In this document: positions 39,338 through 50,958 of the stretch, piece by piece | How positions within the stretch are numbered: the stretch's first letter is position 1 | How the letters are laid out: the number at the start of each line of letters is the position of its first letter | Assembly (NCBI GenBank): GCA_964304625.1 | Contig: OZ199838.1 | Location: 1,116,001-1,180,000, forward strand | Reading direction: 5' to 3' | Source of the DNA: Kudoa neothunni | Taxonomy: Eukaryota > Cnidaria | DNA length: 64,000 nt | The notes under the pieces: model-generated | The model's database searches: none | What the model saw: the letters and a program-made list of their open reading frames with translations, nothing else | Told to the model about the DNA's origin: nothing | Translations under genes and position numbers: made by a program

Positions 39338-39655
39338 CAACTTTAACAGAGAACAGAATAATGTTGTTTGCACATGTTTCTGCCGCATTTTAAGCAGATT
39401 TTCTTTGTTTTTACATGCTTCTATTCTGGGGAAAATAGCATCTTTTCTTATCACCTCTCCTATCGTACCTCGGCGATGTTGCAAATGGAAGATAAGTTTT
39501 TTCGTTGGCGTACTTTTCATCAATTAAATTATGCAAATGTTGACGTCCTGTTCGGTTGTCGTATTTTAATTTAAATTCAGTACATTCATCTTGGTGCACG
39601 ATCATTGAGTTGTAATCAGCGATGTCAAGAATCTTGTAAAATATTGTGAGTGACC
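39338..39655 (-). pseudogene. piggyBac-type transposase C-terminal remnant
   Basis: On the minus strand the translation gives FYKILDIADYNSMIVHQDE, matching the piggyBac core segment (FYNLLDIAxxNAxxxY). It continues as CTEFKLKYDNRTGRQHLHNL and RRGDKKRCYF, then in another frame KTKKICLKCGRNMCKQHYSV. That last piece is the cysteine-rich C-terminal zinc-binding tail of many piggyBac transposases. At least two frame changes or stops interrupt it, and the catalytic N-terminal half is absent nearby. The palindrome at 40003 and its inverted partner at about 40150 may belong to the same or a related element. Confidence 0.65.
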
Positions 39656-40000
39656 ATTAGAGAGTTCTCCTTCTTACAGTGTCGGATCTTCTGAGGTTTC
39701 TGTAATCAAGTTGATTGCATCACTAACGGAAAATATAATGCACGATTAATCGTTAGTTTTGACAAATATTTACAAACGCCCATAATTTGATTCATTACAA
39801 AATTTAACAATATAACTAGAATTATATATCACAGAACAAAATAAGAAATAATTCTTTCTTTAAAGTGCATGGAAAGAAATAATTAAAAAATAAAACATTT
39901 TTAATATACATAATAATATTCAGATTGACTTATACAACATACATTTTTTATTTTAGATTTTGAATTAGTTTTGACATTTTATTCGTTTAATTATTCAACA

Positions 40001-40165
40001 GCGTCCATTGGACCCTGTTGTGCACATTAGATTGTTTTTTAATTACACAGAAATGAAAAAATATAAAACAAATTTTTGATCAACTTGACAGATTTTTGTT
40101 TTTCTGACTATTTTGAAAGTGTTACAATTAGTGGAATAATCATGAACAGGGTCCATCGAACCTTG
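40001..40165. repeat. Inverted pair of GTCCATTGGAC-type motifs
   Basis: GTCCATTGGACCCTGTTG at 40003-40020 is repeated in inverted, diverged form at about 40145-40161 (GGGTCCATCGAACC). The same core recurs at 56389 and, diverged, at 61772. Such palindromes sit just inside the ends of many piggyBac elements. No flanking TTAA is visible here. Confidence 0.45.
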
Positions 40166-41249
40166 GGTTTACGTACAAGTGTTAAGTTGGTCTATTTTAA
40201 CATACCGTGTTTCATCGATACTAATACCTAATGTAATTTCATGACTGTATTTAAAATAAGACCTACTCATATCTTTAGTGGGGATTTTATATAGGATGTG
40301 GCATTGTTTCTGAGTATGCCCGTAGTGATTATGCAACAGGCTCTTGACTAATAAGCTTGAACTACAACAATAATGAATGGCTATGTTTTCTATGAAGATA
40401 ATAACAATTCTTTTCTATAAAAATTTAACCTACATTACATTTTTATATAGTCACGCAAGAGTATAATCCTTTTGATTTTATGTTAGAAATAGAAGACCTA
40501 TCTCGAAAATAACACTTGGTAGCTATGTCTTATGTAAAATTAATATAAACCCGTATCTTATTTTTTAGGAAATGCGGCAGATAATATCGAGTCATCTTCA
40601 CACGCATAATACCTCCTAATTTGACATTTCTTACAAAATTACTCATATACTTTATAATTTTTTATTCATTAATTGATAATTTTGCGTAAGTCACTCTTAA
40701 CTTGATGTACAGAAAATAATTCAATAGGATTCTCAATGATATACGTTTTTTGGGGGATTTATAAGATTTTATACTTGAAATGTCGTAACGATTTCATCGT
40801 TGTGTATGAGAGCAGGATCTTAACTCCAAAAAGTAAAGTTGTCCTGATCAACTTATTTAAAATGTATAATTTCATTTTCTTCCAACAAAATAATATTATC
40901 TACACATATGAATATTAAAATTTTTCTATTAATTACTTTAAAGTTTTCTTAATTTTTCAATAAAAATGAACAAAAAATCAATTATTTTTGTTTGAAAATA
41001 GGTGACTTATTAACTCAATTACTAATTTGTTAACCATAACCATGACCTAATCAATTTTAACGTATTTAAATGAACGAATACGGCATATTTAAATATTTTT
41101 GAGTCCTTCTCACCGAATAGCACATTTATGCATAATGTTTTTTTAATTGGCTTTTGAGCGGTGAATTATTCCCAGATAAATTGGTTGCACCACACACGCA
41201 GTGTTTTTGATAGAGGTAGGATCTGGATGTTTTTAAAATAATCGCTCGA

Positions 41250-41760
41250 TTTAGGACAATATGAGGTTTTTTATATTAAAATAAAAACCTGCCTGTTCTC
41301 TTTAATGAACCTCTAGTTCATATCGTTGAGAATCTGATAAAACATAGATGAAGATAATCACACATTCATTTGCTAATGACACCAACCTGAAAGCTCTTTA
41401 ATTCCCCTTAAGCAGCGCTTTTTCCAAAACTTATATTATGTGTGATTGGAATTTTTCTTCGGTCATTGTAGAAATGATAAACATCGTAGCATGCTTTTGA
41501 ATTGTTTTACACGCTTACATTGTGCTAATTTTTAATGGTGGACGTACGCTGTATCAGTTGTTTATAAAAATGAGCGGTCTCATCCAAATTTAATATGTAT
41601 TCCAGATCATAACTTGACGAAATCTTGGTAATATTTTCTATCCATTGATAAATATATTTAAAATCATCGCTTTCCTTCTCCGTGCAATTTGAGTTTTTCA
41701 GATCGTAACGCCTTCTGCAATTATTAAACTAATCCTTATTTCCGTTAAAATCTTCTATTC
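41250..41760 (-). pseudogene. Degraded pogo/Tigger transposase fragment
   Basis: On the minus strand, pieces of the DDE domain appear in order but in different frames: LEYILNLDETAHFYKQLIQR around the first catalytic Asp, ISFGKSAA and RGIKELS (the family GKSxxPRxxKGIKxL strand), then LNDMN and RFIKENRQ just before the expected second Asp. It is unlike the copy at 3261-4787 in detail, so it is a separate, older insertion or subfamily. I cannot see its terminal repeats. Confidence 0.55.
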
Positions 41761-44700
41761 GAATATCTGGCAATAATACTAGATTATTCAATCATTAAAA
41801 AATTATATAATAGTTTTTTCTCGCATTGAAACTACCAAATTGTAAAAATTATTTTAATATTTTCCGAGTTTAAATATATTTATCAAGATTTTGAAATGTT
41901 TGAATACACGGTTTCGTGTTGTTTAGAAAAACTTCTAAAGAGACTTAAACAACCTTTTTTAAATTATCCAACAATATTGAAGTTAATATAATTTGGTTAA
42001 CCAACAAGTTTTACAGTAATATCATTAACGCAACGTATAAACTTAAAGAATCATGTAATCAATTATTTTTATTATATTTTCTTTAGTTATTTGAGAATTT
42101 ATAATGCTTTTTTTAGTGCATCCATCAGATTAAAGGGATTAGATGCGATACATAATCATCCTTGTAATTCTTCGATATACAAATTTCTACCTTATCAAAA
42201 AAATTCGATTTCTCAGATAAACATCTTTTGAATTAATATCACTTAGTTCTAATAGAAAATGAACACAAAAAATATTATTTTATGAAACGATTAAAATATC
42301 ACTGCGAAATCCCTACACAATGTGGAAACAAGAGGAACAACCAACACAGCAGTATCTACGACTATCAATATGTTAACTCACAATTTTAATTGTGTTGTTA
42401 AAATTATAAAATAGACAATAATGTTGTTACTTGATTATTTTTGGTTGATGACCTGATACGATTAACCTTTCAATTTTTTTGAAAATTTGTGCTAATGGAA
42501 ACTATAAATAAACTTTTGAAATCGCAGTGATTGTAAATTCAAATATTTTGACTAAATCTCACAATTTTTCTTCTTATTAATACACGCTTGTATTTGTATT
42601 TAATAAGAAGCTAACGATCCTATTTGAGAATTTCGCATGAATAATGCCTGCATTTTGTACGAAAAAATTCAAGCAGACATTGATGGCTTCTTGAAACAAA
42701 TTTTAGAATGCATTCCCATTTTGAATGTAAACTTTGTGTAATACAAATATTTCAATGTAAGTTAGCACAATATAATACGAATTAAAATCATTAAAACATT
42801 ATCATATATTAGTTAGAGTTATCATTCCCATCGAGAGTGAAAGCAAACGGACAACCTAAAAATCTAGGCTAACAGTCATTGTTTTATCTAGAAAAAATCC
42901 AACGAACAAAATAATATATTAACTATTTAAAATACTAACATATTATTAAAAAAATTTTATTTGAGCACAAAAATTGTATCACAATCAGTCTAATACAATA
43001 TTTTTATCTCATGGGTTTAATAATTTTCATAAACTAACAATTTATTTCCTTACTGTTTTAAAATTTCAAAGTATGCAAATATGCCGCCTATTTAAAATAA
43101 GTGAGCAATTGCCACAAAATTAAAAAAGTTTCAGGGCGCACGTACATATTAACCGAAGTAAAAATTGTTTATTTCATTCGAGTATTCTCCTTATTAACTA
43201 ATAACTAATCATTCGGGCACAATTTTACATATTAATTTTATTAAACGTTAAAAAGGCGAACTAAAGCTTTTATAACCCAGTAACACCCTACGATAATGTT
43301 GTATTTTTCTCCAAAAAAATCATTAACTACAAATGTGAATATAAAATTTTATGTGATTTTGTAGATTTGGAGTTGTTCCCTCCCGGTAACAATAGACAAC
43401 CCCTTCATGCGACTTATACGGATCCGTAGCAATAGTCACTGTCTGTCAATTTTTAATGTCTCACGTATTCTAGGAGATGCTCCCGTCCACGCAAATAGAC
43501 ACATCCATAGATTAAATCTGCAGGTGATATATTGGATGAGAAGGTTTTATTCGAGAAACAGTTTATCCACCTTTAAATAAATATTAGAAAATTACGCAAT
43601 ATTGTAATATTACTTAAAGTTAATATTTGAGACTTAAAGAAAAGGTCAATATCGAATATATATATATATATATATATATATAGCATTTCTAAATAACTAT
43701 GATTGGATCGATTTGCTGCGACGATTTCATTGGGATTTTTCAATAATCACTTTAATATTTATAACCAGCAATTCTAATTGGATTGTTGTCATTTTTGTTA
43801 ATAATATACCTTCACGTGAAATGGTTGATTGTATAGTGAATCGATTTGTTGATTATATCTAACTAAAACCAAATGGGGATCGGGTAAAAATTCCCCTGGG
43901 GGGAAAGGGCTTCAACAATAATCATTCACTATAATCAATAATTATAATCTGATTAAAGATCAGTAATTAATACACTAATTACATTTACGTCCATCCAATT
44001 TTAATATAAACCTCACGCAATGTGTGATAAAATAAGACACTCCACTCATTACTAATGTATGATAATATGCGTGTTTTATGGTTAAAAAAGGTCACCAGCC
44101 TGATAAATTGTAATAATAACAGATTTTGCGCAAGCGCTAATTCATGTTAATCTTCATAATCCTTCCACATAAATACAATAAAACTCTACAATTCTAACAA
44201 CAATTTTATTCAATTTTATAAGATTTATTATCATACACAGATACTGGTAGTTGTTGGAGTTTTATTCCGCCTAATAAATAGTGAAACAAATACCACACAC
44301 CACCACATTAGTTATTAGTTAATCCTCGTGTAATGTGGATTAAAATGTTTGTAAATGAATCAGGTGTTGTTGAATCGACTTGTTATAATTTCTTAAGCCG
44401 TCTTAAGGTGTTAACGTATTTTCTAACGTCGAGTTTATTCATTCCGCTTACGATTAATGTGTAGAGTAGGTCAACAAATCAATTAAAACGCCGATTAAAA
44501 ATAATGTGGCATTACAAGGCGTAACCAAATGCAATATAGTAGATCCAATAATATTTAGTATTTTTATTAAATACATAAATCGGTGTGTCCAATTTCACTG
44601 AATCTACTGTGTGACACTATCAAATAGGATCTTCATTTAACGCGTAAACTTCAATCAACCATCCATAATTTACATCCCTATAGTAAATAGGATTATTTGG

Positions 44701-44790
44701 ATGCTGCATGAGTATAGATCGGCAAAGAGGATTGCAATATATCGTTCCTAATAGCAGGTGGAGGTGTTGTGATTGCTTTACGTTGTAGTG
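41761..44790. other. Gene-poor AT-rich DNA
   Basis: No supported gene. A 34-codon plus-strand frame at about 42637 (MNNACILYEKIQADIDGFLK) is open but isolated. AAATTACGCAATAT at 43589-43602 matches 14 bases of the Tigger terminal repeat and could be a solo trace. A GCGCAAGCGC motif lies at 44127-44136. Confidence 0.45.
43656..43682. repeat. (TA)n microsatellite
   Basis: An uninterrupted TA run of about 27 bases in AT-rich intergenic DNA. Confidence 0.9.
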
Positions 44791-47665
44791 ATGGCCAAGA
44801 GTTCTCTAAACGTTATTGAGAAGTACACTATTGGCCAGAGGATTTTCTATGGTTTTCTCTGGATTTTGTTCTACCCTATCCGATACCTGACATTGATTCC
44901 ATTTTTTATTATGAATATGTCATTCACACGTTCCCCCAAACCGAAAATATCCTCCAAATGTATCAAACAAGATGATGATGAAGCAGTGTATCGTGATGTG
45001 TCATCTGTTGGTGAATTGAAAAAATCCTTTGGTGACTATCGTACAATCGCTGATATTCTAAAGTTGGTTCGTTGTTCATTTCACACTCCTCACATATGCT
45101 TGAATTTATAGAAATTTAGTCGTTAAGAATCCTCACAGAAGATTGGTCGGATCAAGACCTGTCATCGAAAAAGAGGATTTCAGTGATACTGTCACTGGGA
45201 AAACATTTAAAACGATTTCATCTTGGTGATTATCAATGGAAAACACGCCAACAGGTTCTCACTATCGTTCATCGATACAGTTGTGGCTTGCTCTCTTTGG
45301 GATTGCTCGAAAACGAACTCAATAAAGTGGCCGTATTTGCGGACAATTGTGAAGAGTGGTTCCTCAGCTCTCAAGCTATTGTACTCACAGGCCGACCGTG
45401 TATTTTCATCATTACGATTACTGCTATTAGCAACACATTTTTTTGTTGAATCGGTACATATTCTCATGTCACTCTGTCACATAGTGGTCACCGTCTACAC
45501 CACCCTCCCCGATGAAAGTATCGTACACGCTCTCAATCTCACCAAAATTTCTCACATTATTGTTGATGAGAAATCTTTCGACCGACTGCTAAACATCTAC
45601 ACACAATGCGAAACTATCAAACACGTTGTAATGATGTCATCTTGCGATAAATCCAAATACGAAAACAACCCCATTACTGAACGGATTGAATTGCACACAA
45701 TAAATGAGTTGTGCACTGTGGGAGAACAAGCAGTCGCATCAACCACTTTCACTCCCACCCAAGATGATGAAATCGCACTCATTATGTTCACTTCAGGCTC
45801 AACTGGATTACCAAAAGGTTTGAATTTTCTCTTTTCATCGCATATGTTTCTAACACACATTTTTCTATTTTTCCGCTATTCGATCATTGTATGTATAGGT
45901 GTTCAAATCTCGCATAAGAATGTTCTTACTCAAGTGGGTTCAGAAATTGAGAATCGAAGTCAATGGTACATATTTCTTTATCTGTTAACTATGTTCAAAT
46001 ATATTTTTCTGTTTTATTTAGGTCCGAAAAATTGTTCGCCGCTTTTCTTCCAAGTTCTCACATATTGGAATTTGTCATAGGTAGGTGATATTAATTAGCT
46101 GGTAATATTGATTAATGATCTATCAAATTTTTCAATATAGAACTCTCTGTATTGTCGTATGGCGGAATTTTGGGCTTCTGCACTCCACTAACTCTCACAG
46201 ATAAAGTAATCTTTTGTAAGATGGCCTTGTCGTTAATGTGTATGGTTCTCTTTAGTCACCAATGATAATTCCTGGTACAAAAGGTGACCTGCCCTCATTG
46301 AAACCTAGATTCACTTTGTTTGTTCCGGTAGAATTGATTTTTACTTATCACTTTATATCCAATGCACGTGCTGTAGTTGTTGTTGGATCGTCTCTCGAAA
46401 GCTGTTCTAATACACTTCAAATCACAACCTCCCATCAAACAAGCGTTGGTTCAATTCCTAATCAACTACAAAAAGCATTTCCTCCTCAAAGGACACAACA
46501 CTTCAATTGTTGACAAGTATTCTCACCTTATTATAAACTATTTATGTATTATCTTAAAAAAATAGGGTGGTTTTCAGTAAAGTGGCTGAGATTGTTGGAG
46601 GTATAAGTGACGTTACTTTGTCAGCTGGAGCACCATTGTGTCCAGAACTTGCTCTGTTTGCCAGTGTGATATTCTGTCTCAATCTAAAACAGGGGTACGG
46701 TACCACTGAGACCGTTTGTGGAGGATCACTTGGCAAAGGTAATCACATTAATAGACATCGATGCTAATTGATCATTCTACGTTGTTAGGCTCTGACCCTT
46801 ACAGCTACGATACCGGTCATATCACTCCTTGCTGCGAACTCAAACTAGTACCTTGGGTTGAAGGAGGATATTCTCCTACCGACAAACCATATCCTAGAGG
46901 GGAGGTTTACATCGGAGGAGACAATGTTTCTCATGGTTACTACGAAAATAATTCTCTCACTCAGGAATCATTCTTCGTCGATGAGAGCGGTCTCAGATGG
47001 TTTAAGACTGGTGATATTGGACAAATGCTACCAAGTGGAAATCTTCAAATCATAGGTATTTAATTATTATAATCTAATATTTATATTCTGAAATGAGGAA
47101 AGTGTGAATTTTATCGCTCATTTCTATTCAACATTTATTATGGTTTTTTTAGATCGTAAAAAGGATATTATCAAGTTAAAACATGGAGAATATGTATCAG
47201 TCACTAGAATTGAAAGTGTGCTAATCAAATCCAAATATGTGGATATGATTTGTGTGGCTCCCAATTCCGATAGCAGCTATCTGGTTGCCATTGTGGTCCC
47301 CAATCGTCAACAAATATTCAACACTGTCAAATCCCTAAAGTTAGAATTGGTGGAAGATATCACTTCCTATTTTGTTGATCCTAAAATATGCGATGCGATG
47401 ACGGAGGACATAAAAAGAATCTCATGTGAGTTCCTCTCTATATTTGATTTGTGATTTGTTATTTGATTTGTGATTTGATTTGATTTGTGTATGGGGGTAT
47501 ATTTATCAATCAATTGTTGTTGTAGTGAGCTTACACAAATTTGATCGACCAGAAAAATATTTCTTTGTCAAAGAAGTCTGGACACCAGAAAACAACTTAA
47601 CTACTCCCTCTATGAAACTAAAAAGACCCGAAATCCATAGATTCTACAAGGATCTATTGGAATAA
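44791..47665 (+). CDS. Long-chain acyl-CoA synthetase, copy A
   Basis: This is an ACSL3/4-like member of the adenylate-forming family, which activates long-chain fatty acids to acyl-CoA on membranes. From ATG 44791 (MAKSSLNVIEKYTIG) an N-terminal membrane anchor follows (FYGFLWILFYPIRYLTLIPF). Then come the EEWFLSSQAIVLTGRP region, VTVYTTLPDESIVHALN, the P-loop MFTSGSTGLPKG (about 45784), PSSHILEFVI, GTKGDLPSLKP, GYGTTETVCGG (46696), YPRGEVYIGGDNVSHGYY, FKTGDIGQMLPSGNLQII and DRKKDIIKLKHGEYVS (47153). The stop is at 47663-47665. Introns are short; one (about 45403-45489) sits at the same codon phase as in copy B. One base too many for a continuous frame lies near 45198-45214, between TVTGK and FHLGDYQW, with no splice sites there to explain it. 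That implies a frameshift mutation or sequence error. Confidence 0.88.
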
Positions 47666-49739
47666 ATTGCTTCTCCAATTTCTTATCTCTTAGATTATAA
47701 ATTTGAGCAGGGTTTCGGTCCATTCACTGTAATTTTAATATGAAATTGTTCTCTAGTTCTCTTTTTTTGATGAATATTGCTACGTTCTGATTAAAATGGA
47801 ATGTGTTTGTTTTTCAGTAAAATTGATTGGTTGCGAAAAAATTTCGATTCATTTAAAAAAAGTGTTCTCAACCGGGAGTAAATTTTAAATGACAGGGAGT
47901 GAATCAAGTGTCATCAAAATTTGATAGGGACAATTTTTGCATAAAGAGGTTTGTGACGTACATAAGTATTTCTAAGGAATTATATTATGACTGTGTCTAT
48001 TTTTCCGGACGCGATTTTTCTCCTAGAATAGTAATTCAACCATCATCATTTTTACCAAAAAATATCTGTTATAAATGCAGAATATAAATTTAGTTTCATT
48101 AATTCAAGTACATATTTTAACATCGCTAATGGTTATCAATAGAATCCAAATGAAACCAAGATGTTGTATAACTATTTGGCCCACTCATTTTTTACAATTC
48201 TTAAAATAAATATTCCCACGAAATGATTTATATATCACTATAATTTAATAAAATATTGAATTTCCTACTTTTCAATTTGTAAAAAGTTGGTACTGGGAAA
48301 CCTCATATAAACTTATATTTGAATCATAGATATCGACTTTGTTATATTATTATCATCATTATAATAAAAATTGTTGCCAAAACCTATAACTGTTTGTAAT
48401 ACACCTTTTGGTCTACTTCTCGAATTCATTACTGTTGGGGGTTTTATTCCTATTATTTTGTGAAGTTCGCAACCTCGATGAAATTCACATAACTATCAAA
48501 GATGAATATTAACTGTAGAATCATTCACAATATCTAAGATTTCCGTATCAGTTATTTATGTCATTTCCTCGAACTGTCTGTCACTTGTATATTCACCCGC
48601 TCCGTTCATGATTCCTCAGTAACGAAATGTAAATAAAAATTTTACTAGACACTCTCATGACATTTTGGATCTGAAATTTTTTGATTGTTGCTGCTAATAG
48701 ACTCAGACGTTAACTTGGATTAAACTATGTTGATATATGAACAGTGGAATAACTGAGCAAGAATAATTCATCAAAAATCTTGTTTACTAAATCATATTAA
48801 GTCCCGTTTTCTCAGAACTTAATGATATTATTTTCCTACAGAGAATTTTAACTTCCTTTATAGATTAAATGTAGAATTCGGAGAATAGCATTAGCTTGAA
48901 ATTTCAGTAGTTGACGGCTGCACCCAATACAAATGATTCTGAATACGTATATCTTTGATCATTTGAATTAATGATATGTAATATTTCTTGTGCCAAGTCA
49001 TATTACATATTTTTTGTCATATAAATCCATATTCATTTTCTTTCTAATAAAGATAATATGTCTACATGTTAAATTCATACTTAATTAGAAGCTGTATGTG
49101 CAACTATTGGAATATGATTCGATTTAATTATCTATTTAAACTTACATAATATTGTATGCATACAACGTTAATAATGTGTTAATGTCTGAGTTTAATTTTT
49201 CAACAGTTTGTGTTGTTAACTCTCTAACTACTTTACCCTTATACTTGATAAATAACCTAGAAAACCCATTTCAAAACTTCTGTTGTTGAAACTTATATGG
49301 AATATCCGACCAAGTAACAAAAGTTCTCCTGCTTTTAATACGTATCCATTGATTCTTTAGCCTTTCAAAAGTACGAAAATGCATCACCAAACTCTAGGTC
49401 TAATATAATATCTTGCATAAGTTGCGTTTGGCCAGACTCTCCTCCCATAATGATTGAACTTGGTACTATCAACGTTACAGTTGTATTTTAAAGGTCATTT
49501 TACTCGTTTATCGCGTTATATTACACACATTTAACATTATTAGAGAAATATACGCTGATTCATCGAAAACTTAAAGTATTTTGTATTAATTCTTAACGAG
49601 AATCACGAATATCCTCGTAGCATTTGGCTGCCTAACTGTCAACTAAACAATAAATGAAACTAACATTATATTCTGCATTTATGACAGATATTTTTTGGAC
49701 ATTAAATTTAACAATAAATAACAATTCTATAAACGATTT
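47666..49739. other. Intergenic AT-rich DNA
   Basis: A 62-codon plus-strand frame (47899-48087) is open but unrecognised. Otherwise I see nothing. Confidence 0.4.
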
Positions 49740-50560
49740 TTAATTAATTCTTGCTTTAATATATATAAAATTTATTTTTAACAGATAATTATAACTATCC
49801 AATATATCATTACAAATTATAATATTTGATACCTGAGGAATTTTTTTCGATAAAATAAAAATTATCTTAAGATGTAATCTGTCATTTTTGGTATTAGTAC
49901 CTTGAAAAATATCTAAAATATGGTCATTTTTAATGTTGTATGAAGCTTGTAAAGTTTTAGAAAATTTTATCAATTTTTTCCAGAATACTTTTCGATCGTT
50001 TTATAACATACGAAAAATTAGATAAAGACAAATTTCCTCGTATTTCTTTATTATATTCAACCATTTAACTTCACAGTTTGTAAAAAAACCTTGATTAGAT
50101 CGTTTGTTAATGGTTCTAATAATTTTAGATAAAACGATATTATAGAAGAATTTATAATTAGGTCATTTTTATTATTATTTAGTAAAAGTTTTACAATTGA
50201 AGCATGATGAAAATTAGATGGATTCCAATCAGAGGACTTTTTTGAGAACCTCTTGAATGGCTGAGATCACTAAATCTATCCGTTTTCTTACGGCACGTAT
50301 TTTGCATTGAGCTATTTACGTTTCAGAGACACGAATTCCAATGAATAGTTTATATATTTGGAATATTTCTTTTGGGGAAAATTTGTATGTACTATGTGTC
50401 TCAAATCGTTGAATCGATTAGTGCGTATATATTGCAGTAAAGCATGTTTTAATTTATAAAAAAAGTCGTTAGATCAAATCTGTTATTTCAATTTTTGTGG
50501 AATTATTATAAAAAACTTATTTTTTAAAGAAAAGTTTGTGCCAGACAGTGACTTAGCCTC
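49740..50560 (-). pseudogene. Unidentified degraded coding stretch
   Basis: Several minus-strand blocks have clear protein-like composition, for example KFSPKEIFQIYKLFIGIRVS, RAVRKRIDLVISAIQEVL and, in the leftmost part, IKFSKTLQASYNIKNDHIL. They lie in order but are interrupted several times. I recognise no family. It may be a fossil mobile-element protein or a decayed host gene. A TTAA-bounded inverted-repeat element lies 175 bp to the right. Confidence 0.35.
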
Positions 50561-50734
50561 TATAAATCAATGTATTATTTAATTTTTAAAATTAAAAATC
50601 ATTAATCTTTATTAAATATATGTTGCAAAAATAACTTGATCACAAAAAAAATCTTGATTCTAAATATTTAATTAGTTTTTATTAAAAGTACACCCTAAAA
50701 TACATACCATTAGGTCTTAATTGCAATACAGTTA

Positions 50735-50958
50735 TTAACCCTTAATGAATGGATCACCATGAGCTCGTAGAAACCGGCTGAAGATCAAACTACTTGAAAG
50801 CATCTCTTAAATTTAAGCATTTATTCTCCAGGGTTTTCTTAAATTATAAAAATTTAATTTTTTTCTCATATTAATGTGATATAAGTGATTTGTTTTACTT
50901 TTAAATCCTTAATAACAACCGTTTACAATAACTCCTATTGTGGTTTAATAAGGGTTAA
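50735..50958. mobile_element. Candidate TTAA-bounded MITE (piggyBac-like)
   Basis: TTAA at 50735-50738 is followed by CCCTTA, and TAAGGG is followed by TTAA at 50955-50958. TTAA duplication with CCC/GGG termini is the piggyBac hallmark. The segment is 224 bp with no coding potential. The terminal repeat match is only about 6-10 bp, so a chance match in AT-rich DNA is possible. Confidence 0.35.

Noticed and set aside
45597-45860. Minus-strand open frame over synthetase copy A
   Set aside because: Antisense to the conserved P-loop exon.
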